This document shows, one piece after another, positions 55,128-63,509 of a DNA stretch of 64,000 nucleotides (positions are counted from its first letter, which is position 1; each line of letters opens with the position of its first letter). Position numbers and translations under genes: made by a program. Origin of the DNA: Anaerolineae bacterium (GTDB taxonomy: Bacteria > Chloroflexota > Anaerolineae > DUEN01). A model generated the notes under the pieces. It had not been told where the DNA came from, did not search any database, and saw only the letters and a list, made by a program, of their open reading frames with translations. The DNA is taken from the NCBI GenBank assembly GCA_025060615.1, contig JANXBS010000014.1:51367-115366 (forward strand), read 5' to 3'.

Positions 55128-56498
55128 TCAAGGTAGAGGTCCATTCCCCAGCTCGCTTTGAGCATTACCGCCTACCAGGATGTAATCGCGGCGGCGATCG
55201 CTCATCTGCACCGCTGGGAACACCCCTGAGTTGGATCCGACATCTTTATCCGGCAGAGAACCTCGCACCCGAGCGACTGCCTCCGTCAGAGCGCGATCCC
55301 GCTCATCCGGATCGAGCCCTGGATAATGCCCCCAACGCCAATTAGCCAGCTCCAGCCGCACCAGCTCTAGCTCCGCCTGACCCGCCTCACGCGGATCGGA
55401 CAGCTGAAGGACCCGCTCACGCAGCAGGGCAAATCGCTCGAACTGAGCGGTAGCCAGAGCCCGGCGGATCTCCAGCTCATTAGCCTCCCAATCCGACATC
55501 AAGCTGACGCCAAAGGCGCCACGTGCAGCCTGTAATTTGACCAACAGCCAGGCGACCTGCTCCTCCAACAGAGTCACCCGTTGATCGAGGCTAAGCACCC
55601 CCGACTCCGCGAGCTGAGTGTACCAGGCTATCCGCGCTCTCTCCTCACGTTGCAGGAACTCAATCAGGTCCAGCAATTCCGGGCCTATATCTTCACCCCC
55701 CAACGCGATCCACTGATCGGACAAGATCAGCGCGCGCCGTTGCCGCTCTTGTCGGATCTGCTCTAAAGCCGGGTTTGAGGGCAGGGGCGCTGCAAAGGCT
55801 GTCAACAACCAAGGGGCTGGAGCCTGTGTAGGCCCTTTGCGCACTTCTTCTGCCAGACGCGCTCGCAGCTCAGCAGCGGCTCGAGGGCCGCGCGCTGCAG
55901 CCATCACTTGGGCCAGTCGTTCCAATGCCTGTCGACGCTGTACCGGCTGCATGCGCGCGCTGTGGCGAATGATCGTTTCCGCCTGCTCCAGGCTCAAAGC
56001 CAGCCCTACCTCGTCCTTCACGCCCAGACGGCCGCGGGCCGCCGCCAGCGACAAATCGAATCGGGCCACGTCGGCCAGGTCAGGCCCCAACGCAGCCAGA
56101 TCATGTGCGAGCTGAAAGCAGAGCGCGGCCTCGCTCAGCCGTCCTGCCTGTGTGAAACGATCCCCTACCAGCACGAAGAGCCCAGCTCGAGCGGCTGTGT
56201 CCAGGTCTGCAGCATAGACAAGGATAGCCCAGGCAGTGTCCAGCTCGTTTGCATTGAGCGCCTCACGTACTGCTATGTCCGAAGAGATCCCTCCCAGCGG
56301 CAAGAGGGCCAGATCCGGCCGTACACGGGCCGAAACGACGGCATCCAGTGGATCGCGCCAGCCGTATATCGGCCGCTCTTGGGGCGCCAAGAGAAAATAG
56401 GCCACCAGCGAGACGATCCCTATCAGCAAGAAGAGGACAAAGCCGGTCAACGAGAGGATCAGCAGCCATTTGCGCACGAGCAGGACACGGTTCTGCAT
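55128..56498 (-). CDS. Membrane-anchored helical repeat protein, unknown
   Basis: The 456-residue protein has one N-terminal membrane helix (KWLLILSLTGFVLFLLIGIV, about 10-37) and a long, mainly helical exterior part. Segments such as GDRFTQAGRLSEAALCFQLAHDLAAL look like degenerate TPR or HAT repeats. The C-terminal region contains LDPDERDRALTEAVARVR. I recognise no family. It precedes rsmI by 28 bases on the same strand and is divergent from the ccm promoter. Confidence 0.75.
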   Translation of the reverse strand: MQNRVLLVRKWLLILSLTGFVLFLLIGIVSLVAYFLLAPQERPIYGWRDPLDAVVSARVRPDLALLPLGGISSDIAVREALNANELDTAWAILVYAADLDTAARAGLFVLVGDRFTQAGRLSEAALCFQLAHDLAALGPDLADVARFDLSLAAARGRLGVKDEVGLALSLEQAETIIRHSARMQPVQRRQALERLAQVMAAARGPRAAAELRARLAEEVRKGPTQAPAPWLLTAFAAPLPSNPALEQIRQERQRRALILSDQWIALGGEDIGPELLDLIEFLQREERARIAWYTQLAESGVLSLDQRVTLLEEQVAWLLVKLQAARGAFGVSLMSDWEANELEIRRALATAQFERFALLRERVLQLSDPREAGQAELELVRLELANWRWGHYPGLDPDERDRALTEAVARVRGSLPDKDVGSNSGVFPAVQMSDRRRDYILVGGNAQSELGNGPLP

Positions 56499-56595
56499 CT
56501 GGTTTCCTCAGAGGCGACGGCGTCCAACCAAAAGAGTATACCATAGAGCGGATAAGCGTGCACGCCGCCAGCAGGGGGTAAGGTAAAAGCAACAA

Positions 56596-56624
56596 TTGAC
56601 ACTTCACTCCGTGAATGCTATACT
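56596..56624 (+). promoter_or_regulatory. Promoter of the ccm operon
   Basis: TTGACA (56596-56601) and TATACT (56619-56624) are separated by 17 bp, with TGC before the -10. It is the same arrangement as the marR promoter at 1747. The start site would lie about 65 bases before ccmE. Confidence 0.8.
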
Positions 56625-56697
56625 TGTGATCACTCGTAAGACGTTAAGAATTGCGCCGAGTTGTTATGTCCGTTATACGGGTTCAGGAGATGAGCTG

Positions 56698-57174
56698 ATG
56701 AGTTCGACTATGACGATCCCTCGAATGGCAGCGCGACCATCCACAGCCGGCAAGCGCACCAAGTTTGTCATCGGCAGCGCGATCATCTTCGCCGTCATCG
56801 CCTATCTGGTCGTCAACGCCGTGCAGACCACCGGTGCCTACTATCTAGAAGTGCACGAGATCCGTGGCAAGGAGGCTGCCTTGACGGGCAAGCAATTGCG
56901 CGTTAGCGGCGAAATCGTCCAGGAGACGGTTCGTTGGGATGCTCCCAACCTCTCTCTCTCCTTCTCAATTAGGGACCAAACCGGCACCGGCGACCTGCTT
57001 CCCGTTCACTTCCACGGCGTGATGCCGGACAACTTCACTCGGCCGGGCTCGACGACTATCCTGGAAGGCAAACTGCGCGAGGATGGCGTCTTCGAGGCAA
57101 AGACGCTTCTCCTGAAGTGCCCTTCCCGTTACGAGGAAGCGCCGCAGGAGGTGACCGCGCAAGCGATCGAGTAA
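56698..57174 (+). CDS. ccmE: Cytochrome c maturation haem chaperone CcmE (Cys type)
   Basis: The 158-residue protein has one N-terminal membrane helix (about 24-43) and the CcmE beta-barrel: AALTGKQLRVSGEIV, LLPVHFHGVMPDNFTRPGS and LLLKCPSRYEEAP. The haem-binding position is Cys141 in a CxxxY motif, in place of the classical His in HxxxY. This variant is known from Desulfovibrio-type and archaeal CcmE. It takes haem from CcmC/CcmABCD and passes it to the ligase, outside the membrane. ATG 56698 has AGGAG eight bases upstream. No CcmF, CcmG or CcmH is in the window. Confidence 0.92.
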   Translation: MSSTMTIPRMAARPSTAGKRTKFVIGSAIIFAVIAYLVVNAVQTTGAYYLEVHEIRGKEAALTGKQLRVSGEIVQETVRWDAPNLSLSFSIRDQTGTGDLLPVHFHGVMPDNFTRPGSTTILEGKLREDGVFEAKTLLLKCPSRYEEAPQEVTAQAIE

Positions 57175-57215
57175 GCTATTTTCCATGCCTAAGTTCATCC
57201 TATTGAGCAATACGT

Positions 57216-57247
57216 GACGGTCGCCCCGCGGATGGGCGACCGTCTTT
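57216..57247 (+). terminator. Hairpin between ccmE and the di-haem gene (possible attenuator)
   Basis: An 11-bp perfect GC-rich stem (57216-57226 with 57234-57244) with a 7-base loop is followed by TTTGTG. The short T-run suggests partial termination, reducing expression of the genes after ccmE. It ends 17 bases before the next ATG. Confidence 0.6.
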
Positions 57248-57263
57248 GTGTCGGAGAGGTCTG

Positions 57264-59120
57264 ATGTCTCTGTTTCGATACCTCATGAAATGGGCGATTT
57301 TGGCCTTCTCTGCCTTGGCTCTCCTTATCCTGGCGCTAGTGATCCCGATCGCAGCCAGCCCGACCGGACAGGAAGCGCCGCCAGAGTTGCCCTCAGCCCG
57401 ACGTGGCCGCGTGATCTATCAGCAAAATTGCGCGCCCTGTCACGGCGACCGCGGCCTGGGCAACGGCCCAGCAGCCTCTGGACTATCCTTCCCTCCTACG
57501 CAGTTCGCCGATGCCGCCATCGCCCGTCAGGCATCCTTGGCCGATTGGTTCCACGTCACCAAGAATGGGCGTATAGAGCGAATGATGCCACCATGGAGCA
57601 GCCGGCTCAGTGACCAAGAGATTTGGGACGCGGTCGCTTTCGCCTGGACTCTTCACCTAGAGCCCGGCGAGATAGATCAAGGCAGGCAAATCTATCAATC
57701 TCAATGCGCTATCTGTCACGGAGATCAGGGCAAGGGCGATGGCCCTCAAGCACCTCCCAATACACCCGATCTCACTGCCCCTGAGCAAGCGTTCGGCCGC
57801 AGCTTGGCCCAATGGTTCGAGGTATTAACAAGAGGTCGGGGAGACATGCCATCCTTTGAGCGCACACTGACCGAGGAGCAGCGATGGGCTGTCCTTGAGT
57901 ACGCACGCGCGTTTGCTTATCAGCCGTTGGCTGCCCCTGTTTTCGAGCCAGGCCAGGGGACCATCTCGGGCGTGGTCACCAACGGGACATCGGGCGGTGG
58001 TAGCACTGCTGGCATCACGGTTACCTTGCGCGTGTTCGACAGCGCCACCTTTGAGGAGATCCGCTTCTTCCAGACCACTACGGCTGCCGATGGCTCGTTT
58101 CGCTTTGAGAAGCTGCCCACCTCGAGCGACTGGGCATATCTGGCCACCCTGGATTACGCCGGCGTACCTTATGCCTCTGCGCTGCAGAGCTTCCCCACCG
58201 ATACCATAGAAATGGACTTCCCCATCGAGGTGTATGAGCCTACCGAGGACCCTACCGGTATCCACATTGAGCGGGCGCACTGGTTTGTGGATTTCGACCT
58301 TCAGAGCCAAAACCTGTTGATCGGCGAGTTCTACATCATCGGCAAGGGCGGGGACCGAGTGTATGTGGGCGGCGAACTGGTAACACCCAATCGCCGGATC
58401 ACCCTGCGCTTCCCGTTGCCGCCGGGCTATCAGGACTTGGCCGTAGAGGGGGAGACATTGGGACAGCGCTTTTTCGAGGTGAATGGCAATTTGGTGGACA
58501 CATTGCCGCTGCCGCCGGGGCAGGCCGTCCGCCAGGTGCTCTTGCGCTATCGCTATCCCTACCGATCCAGCCAGCTCGACTTCGTCCACACCCTGGCTTA
58601 CCCCACTGCCAACTTAAACGTGCTAGTCAGCGATATCGGGGTGGAAGTGAGCAGTCGGCAAGTTACCCTTCGAGACAGGCAAGGAGGGGCAGACCAGCAG
58701 TTCCTCAACCTGGTGCGCACGGATGTGCCGGCTGGCGAAAAGATCACTCTCTCCTTTAAGGGGCTACCCGTGAGCGTTCAGGGAGGTAGCCCAACGGCTG
58801 GTGTGATGCGAACACCTCTAGGCCCCACTGCTATCATTGGCTTCGTGGCCGTCGTGCTGGGCGCGTTGGTGGCCGTAGCGACCTATCCCATCTGGCGGCG
58901 ACGGCTGCGGATAGCTCCGTCTATAGCAGGAGCTCACTCGAGCACCTCGGACCTGGAGGCTGAACGGCAGCGGCTACTCCGAGTCATCGCCCGCTTGGAT
59001 GACGATTACGCCGCCGGCCTGATCGCCGAGGACGTTTACCAGCAGCGACGGGCCCGACACAAAGCCCGGCTGATCGAGATCATGAGGCAGATGCAACAAG
59101 AGCAGCAAGGGCCGAAATGA
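57264..59120 (+). CDS. Di-haem cytochrome c multidomain membrane protein
   Basis: The 618-residue protein has an N-terminal membrane helix (about 10-30) and two cytochrome c domains with CAPCH at 56-60 and CAICH at 148-152, each followed by Met-containing segments (MMPPWSSRL; MPSFERTL). A carboxypeptidase-regulatory-like beta domain (about 235-310) follows (FEPGQGTISGVVTNGTSG...), then a long beta-rich region, a membrane helix near 525-545 and a charged C-terminal helix (LEAERQRLLRVIARLDDDY). The tail resembles CcmI-like helices. It sits inside the ccm operon and overlaps ccmA by four bases. Possible roles are electron transfer to haem assembly or being a Ccm substrate; not known. Confidence 0.85.
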   Translation: MSLFRYLMKWAILAFSALALLILALVIPIAASPTGQEAPPELPSARRGRVIYQQNCAPCHGDRGLGNGPAASGLSFPPTQFADAAIARQASLADWFHVTKNGRIERMMPPWSSRLSDQEIWDAVAFAWTLHLEPGEIDQGRQIYQSQCAICHGDQGKGDGPQAPPNTPDLTAPEQAFGRSLAQWFEVLTRGRGDMPSFERTLTEEQRWAVLEYARAFAYQPLAAPVFEPGQGTISGVVTNGTSGGGSTAGITVTLRVFDSATFEEIRFFQTTTAADGSFRFEKLPTSSDWAYLATLDYAGVPYASALQSFPTDTIEMDFPIEVYEPTEDPTGIHIERAHWFVDFDLQSQNLLIGEFYIIGKGGDRVYVGGELVTPNRRITLRFPLPPGYQDLAVEGETLGQRFFEVNGNLVDTLPLPPGQAVRQVLLRYRYPYRSSQLDFVHTLAYPTANLNVLVSDIGVEVSSRQVTLRDRQGGADQQFLNLVRTDVPAGEKITLSFKGLPVSVQGGSPTAGVMRTPLGPTAIIGFVAVVLGALVAVATYPIWRRRLRIAPSIAGAHSSTSDLEAERQRLLRVIARLDDDYAAGLIAEDVYQQRRARHKARLIEIMRQMQQEQQGPK

Positions 59121-59851
59121 GCGGGCTTCCATCTTCCACGCCAATGATCGCCATTCGTGGATTGGTGAAGGCGTTTGGCCGCAAGATCGTGTTACGCGGC
59201 ATTGATCTGGACATCCCTGCCGGACAGACGTTGGTACTCTTCGGGCCTAATGGGGCGGGCAAGACTACTCTGATCCGCATTTTGGCCACGCTCAGCAAGG
59301 CCACCGCTGGGCAGGTGTTTGTTAACGAGACAGACCTGTTTCGTGCGGGACATGAGCTACGCCGTTACATCGGCTTGGTTTCCCATACGCCGTTGTTGTA
59401 TGACATGTTGACCGGCGAGGAGAACCTACGCTTCTACGCCCGTATGTACGATCTACGAGACGCCGAGGCGCGTATTGCTGCCGTGCTTGAGCAAGTGGGG
59501 TTGATGCATCGCCGGCGCGATCCAGTGCGCACCTATTCGCGAGGTATGGTCCAACGCCTAGCCATCGCCCGTGCCATCCTGCACGACCCGCCGATCTTGC
59601 TGTTGGATGAGCCAGATACGGGGCTGGACCAGCAGGCTGCCGAGATGCTGCATCATCTGATTCGTAAGCTCGGAGGGGAGCATCGCACGATCCTAATGAC
59701 GACGCACAACCTAGAGCGCGGGCTGGAGTGGGCTGATCGAGTGGCGTTGCTGGTGAACGGACGCATCACCTACGATGCGCTTAACAGCTCGCTCACCTCA
59801 CAGGATTTGCGGGCTGTATACCGGCAGCAGGTGGGAGATAGCACGCCGTGA
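59117..59851 (+). CDS. ccmA: Haem exporter ATPase CcmA
   Basis: The 244-residue ATPase has Walker A FGPNGAGKTTL near 45, signature YSRGMVQRLAIARAI near 138, Walker B LLLDEPDTGLD and switch His MTTHNLERG. With CcmB and CcmC it forms the complex that releases haem-loaded CcmE. Start ATG 59117 overlaps the upstream stop (ATGA). The gene order E-x-A-B-C-D supports the assignment, since the ATPase alone could belong to another exporter. Confidence 0.92.
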   Translation: MSGLPSSTPMIAIRGLVKAFGRKIVLRGIDLDIPAGQTLVLFGPNGAGKTTLIRILATLSKATAGQVFVNETDLFRAGHELRRYIGLVSHTPLLYDMLTGEENLRFYARMYDLRDAEARIAAVLEQVGLMHRRRDPVRTYSRGMVQRLAIARAILHDPPILLLDEPDTGLDQQAAEMLHHLIRKLGGEHRTILMTTHNLERGLEWADRVALLVNGRITYDALNSSLTSQDLRAVYRQQVGDSTP

Positions 59852-60603
59852 ACCGACCGAATTCCAGGATCGAGCCAGCGGTCACCCAGGCTCGTCCGAC
59901 GGCGTTCGAAACTGGCTGGTTAGCTGGTGTAAGTGGCTACCTACGAAAAGTGCTCGCCATCGTCTGGAAGGATGTCGTTAGCGAGCTGCGCACGCGCGAG
60001 ATCGTCAGCGCCATGTTTGTGTTCGCACTGTTGGCCACATTGATTTTTCAATTCGCCTTTGATCTGCGCGTGGACAATGTGCGCCAAGTGGTGCCGGGGG
60101 TGCTGTGGGTGGCGATCGCCTTCTCTGGTGTGTTAGGCCTCAACCGTTCATTCATAATGGAAAGCGACAAGGGTTGCCTGGAAGGTTTGCTACTGACACC
60201 GGTAGATCGCAGCGCGATCTACTTTGGCAAGATGCTGGGCAACCTGCTTTTCATGTTGGTGGTTGAGGTAATCATCCTGCCTCTCTTCGCGCTCCTGTTC
60301 AACTTGCCTATGTGGATGCCGGGCATCCTATTGGTGGTTTTGCTGGGAACGTTTGGCTTGGCGGCGGTGGGCACGCTTTTCTCGGCAATGACGGTGAATA
60401 CACGGGCGCGAGAGGTCATGTTGCCCATTCTGCTGTTCCCCGTCGTGGTGCCGGTGCTCATCGCTGGTGTGCGGATGACAGGCGGCTTTCTGGATGGCAC
60501 TGCCTTGAGCGAGATGCGCAACTGGATGCAATTGCTAATCGGGTTTGACATGGTCTTCCTCGCTTTAGCTTTCATGACCTTTGATTACGTGGTGGAAGAA
60601 TAA
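59848..60603 (+). CDS. ccmB: Haem exporter permease CcmB
   Basis: The 251-residue protein has six hydrophobic segments with the CcmB pattern: IVWKDVVSELRTREIVSAMF near residue 35, GVLGLNRSFIMESDKGCLEG near 91 and LLTPVDRSAIYFGKMLGN. VLLGTFGLAAVGTLFSAMTV and LLPILLFPVVVPVLIAGV follow. Start GTG 59848 overlaps the ccmA stop (GTGA), showing translational coupling. It forms the membrane part of CcmAB. Confidence 0.94.
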   Translation: MNRPNSRIEPAVTQARPTAFETGWLAGVSGYLRKVLAIVWKDVVSELRTREIVSAMFVFALLATLIFQFAFDLRVDNVRQVVPGVLWVAIAFSGVLGLNRSFIMESDKGCLEGLLLTPVDRSAIYFGKMLGNLLFMLVVEVIILPLFALLFNLPMWMPGILLVVLLGTFGLAAVGTLFSAMTVNTRAREVMLPILLFPVVVPVLIAGVRMTGGFLDGTALSEMRNWMQLLIGFDMVFLALAFMTFDYVVEE

Positions 60604-60681
60604 ACATATGGCGAGTTAGTCATAGACTAGCCAGTGTACTTATTAGCCTTGGTACAAGATCGCTGGATGGGAAGGCAGAAT

Positions 60682-61395
60682 ATGGCAAAGGGACGTGATC
60701 TCTGGATGCTGGGACTGGATGTAATCGCAGCAATAGCTGTGCTTGTCGTACTATACATGGCGCTGGTATGGGCGCCGGATGCGGCAAACCTGACCACGCC
60801 GGTCGAGCGCGCAGCGCAGCGCATCTTTTATCTGCACATGGGGGCGAATGTAGGCGCGGGGTTAGGGTTCCTAGTGACGTTTGTTGCCAGCATCATCTAC
60901 CTGTTCAGCAGACGCCGCATCTGGGACATGCTCGCCCTCTCCTCTGCAGAGCTGGGGGTAGTCTTTGCCACAGCGGTCCTGGCAACAGGCTCAATCTGGG
61001 CCAGGCCCACGTGGAACACCTGGTGGACATGGGACCCTCGTCTGACGACGGCTGCAATCGTTTGGCTGCTCTATGTCGCTTATCTGATGCTGCGCGGCGC
61101 GCTAACAGACCCCGCCCGGCGGGCGCGTTTTGCTGCGGTATATGGCATCTTCGCCTTTTTCAGTGTGCCCCTCACGTTTATGTCCATCCGCTGGTGGCGA
61201 ACGATCCACCCGGTGGTACTGGGTGGGAGCAATCCTGAAGCGCAGGGAGGCTTTACGCTGGGGCCCAGCATCCGGTTGACAATGTTCGTTGCCATGATCG
61301 CTTTTGCCATCTTATATACGGCCTTGTTAGTTCATCGGGTGCGGTTGGAACGAGCAGCCGAAGAGATCGAGCAACTGAAAGAGCAATTTGCCTAA
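60682..61395 (+). CDS. ccmC: Haem handling protein CcmC
   Basis: The 237-residue protein has six membrane helices and the tryptophan-rich WWD-type motif RPTWNTWWTWDPRLT near residue 112, flanked by His residues in helices (FYLHMGANVGAG; WWRTIHPVVLGG). CcmC presents haem to CcmE outside the membrane. ATG 60682 has GGAAGG six bases upstream; a GTG 48 bases earlier would lengthen it. It lies 78 bp after ccmB. Confidence 0.95.
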   Translation: MAKGRDLWMLGLDVIAAIAVLVVLYMALVWAPDAANLTTPVERAAQRIFYLHMGANVGAGLGFLVTFVASIIYLFSRRRIWDMLALSSAELGVVFATAVLATGSIWARPTWNTWWTWDPRLTTAAIVWLLYVAYLMLRGALTDPARRARFAAVYGIFAFFSVPLTFMSIRWWRTIHPVVLGGSNPEAQGGFTLGPSIRLTMFVAMIAFAILYTALLVHRVRLERAAEEIEQLKEQFA

Positions 61396-61452
61396 GTGCC
61401 CTTTCGCGAGTTTTGTTGATTCTTGCGCTGGGGGTTACCACGGAGGCAACGT

Positions 61453-61602
61453 ATGGCGTATTTAGCTGGGGCGTTTGCGGTGGCCTGGCTGTTGGTATTC
61501 GGTTACGTGCTGACGTTGATCTACCGTCAGCGCCGATTAGAGGAGGATATCGCTCTGCTGCAAGAGGCATTGCAGAGCCGCCAACAGAATTACTCTCGTT
61601 AA
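61453..61602 (+). CDS. ccmD: Small membrane protein CcmD
   Basis: A 49-codon frame follows ccmC: MAYLAGAFAVAWLLVFGYVL is one membrane helix, then LIYRQRR and a charged helix LEEDIALLQEALQSRQQ. This matches the CcmD layout (one helix, positively charged end, coiled tail). CcmD holds the CcmABC/CcmE complex together. GGAGG lies six bases before the ATG, and the position after ccmC is the standard one. It is short and easily missed. Confidence 0.8.
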   Translation: MAYLAGAFAVAWLLVFGYVLTLIYRQRRLEEDIALLQEALQSRQQNYSR

Positions 61603-61740
61603 AACCGAATCCTGCACATCCCCTTGCCCATAGAAGCCGGGTTCCAAGCCGTGGTCTAGGATGGGGCACGTAGCCCCAGGCGTTTAAGGAGTTGCAAAAG
61701 CCTTCAAACCTGGAAAATGTTTCTGTAAGGAGATTCAACC

Positions 61741-62382
61741 TTGTTGGAAACATTGCGCAAAGAGGTGTGGCGGTTGCATCTGGAGCTGCCCAAGAATCAC
61801 CTGGTGACCTGGACCAGCGGGAATGTCAGCGCTAGGGATCCAGAGACGGGCTATGTGGTGATCAAGCCGTCTGGGCTCAGATACGAGGAGTTGCAGCCGG
61901 AGAACTTGGTGATCGTAGATCTGGACGGCAATCGGATCGAGGGGGACCTCAAACCCTCGTCGGATACGGCGAGCCATCTGTACATTTATCGTCACCGACC
62001 AGACGTAAACGGTATCGTGCATACGCACTCGCCGTATGCGACAGCTTTTGCTGCGTTAGGACGGCCAATCCCCGTGTACCTCACCGCCATCGCTGATGAG
62101 TTTGGAGGGCCCATTCCTTGCGGCGGGTTCGCCCTCATTGGCAGTGAGGCCATCGGGAAGGTCGTCGTGGAGTCCATCGGCGACTCACCAGCGGTGCTGC
62201 TGAAGAATCATGGCGTGTTCACTGTGGGGCCGACGGCCGAGGCGGCGGTGAAGGCAGCGGTGATGGTGGAGGATGTAGCGCGGACGGTGTGGCTTGCCTT
62301 GCAATTGGGTCAGCCAGAGGAGATCCCGCCGGAGGAGGTGGCCAAGCTGCGACGTCGATACATGACTGAATACGGGCAGTGA
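61741..62382 (+). CDS. Class II aldolase/L-ribulose-5-phosphate 4-epimerase-like
   Basis: The 213-residue protein has the class II aldolase/AraD fold: TWTSGNVSARD near 20, KPSGLRYEEL near 42, SSDTASHLYIY near 72, VHTHSPYATAFAALG near 91 with the two zinc His residues, and LLKNHGVFTVG near 156 with the third. The SSDTxxHL form fits the AraD-type epimerases better than fuculose aldolase. The substrate is likely a pentulose- or related sugar phosphate. The start is TTG 61741 (or 61744) with AAGGAGA seven bases upstream. Next genes are an unassigned stretch and a HAD phosphatase. Confidence 0.88.
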   Translation: MLETLRKEVWRLHLELPKNHLVTWTSGNVSARDPETGYVVIKPSGLRYEELQPENLVIVDLDGNRIEGDLKPSSDTASHLYIYRHRPDVNGIVHTHSPYATAFAALGRPIPVYLTAIADEFGGPIPCGGFALIGSEAIGKVVVESIGDSPAVLLKNHGVFTVGPTAEAAVKAAVMVEDVARTVWLALQLGQPEEIPPEEVAKLRRRYMTEYGQ

Positions 62383-62689
62383 ATCGATCCGTATGCGAAA
62401 AAGGCGGAAGGAAAGGCTCGGCCCTAGTCCCGTAATTGCTGAGCCTCTAAGGGCACTGCCACGTTACCACGCTCTTCTCCCGCCGCACGATCACCGAGGT
62501 CAAGCTCAGGTGATCCCCCAGCCGGTAGAAGAGGCCGTTATCGCTGGGATATCCCTCTCACTGCGGGGCCATCATCCTGGTATGCCCCGGATAGGTAGCG
62601 GGTGCTGGCCCTACCTTTGTAGGGTAGTCACCCCGTCCACGGTTCCCTTCGTCTTCTAGTGATCAGATCAGAGGGGGTTGAAGGGCTAG
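62383..62689 (+). other. Intergenic region with a doubtful short frame
   Basis: A frame of 88 codons (62393-62659) is open here. It is rich in Pro and Arg, has no ribosome site and no recognisable feature, so it is not called as a gene. A small hairpin CCCTAC-CTTT-GTAGGG lies at 62609-62624 without a T-run. Confidence 0.5.
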
Positions 62690-63355
62690 ATGGTTCAACA
62701 GGGGAAGGCCGTCCTTTGGGACCTGGATGGCGTGATCGCTGACACGGGAGATTTGCACATCCTGACCTGGCGTATGATGCTGAATGAGATGGGCGTTCCC
62801 TTTGACGAACAGTATTTCCGGCGCATCTTTGGCATGGTGAATTCGGAAGGGATCCCGCTGCTGCTAGGTCGGCCTGCGTCGCCGGAGGAGATCGCCCGCC
62901 TGAGCGAGCGCAAGGAGGCGTTGTTCCGGGAGCTCCTCCCTGGCCGGCTGCGGCCGGTCCCAGGCGCCGTGGAATGGATCCGGCGGCTGCGCGAGGACGG
63001 CTGGCGGCAGGCGGTGGCCTCTTCAGCTCCCCGGCTCAACATCGAGGCCATGCTGGGCGAGTTGGGGTTGACAGACGCCTTTGAGGCCTTGGTCTGCGCA
63101 GAGGAGTTGCCGGCCGGGAAGCCCGATCCAGCAGTCTTCTTAAAGGCAGCGGAGACATTGAGAGTGCTGCCCGCCCATTGTATTGTGGTAGAAGATGCCC
63201 TGGTGGGGATCGAAGCCGCGCGGCGGGCGGGGATGAAATGTATCGCCGTGACGACGACACACCCAGCGGAGGAACTCCAAGGGGCAGATCTCATCGTGGC
63301 GACGCCGGCTGCGCTGCCCCCCGACGCGTTTGAGCGGCTGCTGAATGGCCTATGA
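62690..63355 (+). CDS. HAD-superfamily phosphatase/beta-phosphoglucomutase-like
   Basis: The 221-residue protein has all HAD motifs: DLDGVIAD (nucleophile Asp and acid Asp) near residue 11, ASSAPRLN near 105, GKPDPAVF near 140 and IVVEDALVGIEAARRAG near 160. The cap is the small helical C1 type of the phosphoglycolate phosphatase and beta-phosphoglucomutase group. A sugar phosphate is the probable substrate, in agreement with the neighbouring epimerase-like gene, but is not shown by sequence. ATG 62690 is used. Confidence 0.92.
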   Translation: MVQQGKAVLWDLDGVIADTGDLHILTWRMMLNEMGVPFDEQYFRRIFGMVNSEGIPLLLGRPASPEEIARLSERKEALFRELLPGRLRPVPGAVEWIRRLREDGWRQAVASSAPRLNIEAMLGELGLTDAFEALVCAEELPAGKPDPAVFLKAAETLRVLPAHCIVVEDALVGIEAARRAGMKCIAVTTTHPAEELQGADLIVATPAALPPDAFERLLNGL

Positions 63356-63509
63356 ACTTGAAAATGGATCTATACATGCTCATCACAAGCATTTTTCTCG
63401 TCTGCGTTCGGCGACATAGCCGGCTGGTGAAGCGATAGGCCGTCCCCATACCCCCACTGCGCACCATCCTACAGGGCCAGTAGCGAGCAGCTTCCACACC
63501 CTCCGCCGG

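Noticed and set aside
61662..61678. Hairpin TGGGGC-ACGTA-GCCCCA before the class II aldolase gene
   Set aside because: Only six base pairs and no T-run; insufficient for a terminator call.
62393..62659. A short plus-strand frame between the epimerase-like and HAD genes
   Set aside because: No ribosome site, Pro/Arg-rich composition and no recognisable feature.
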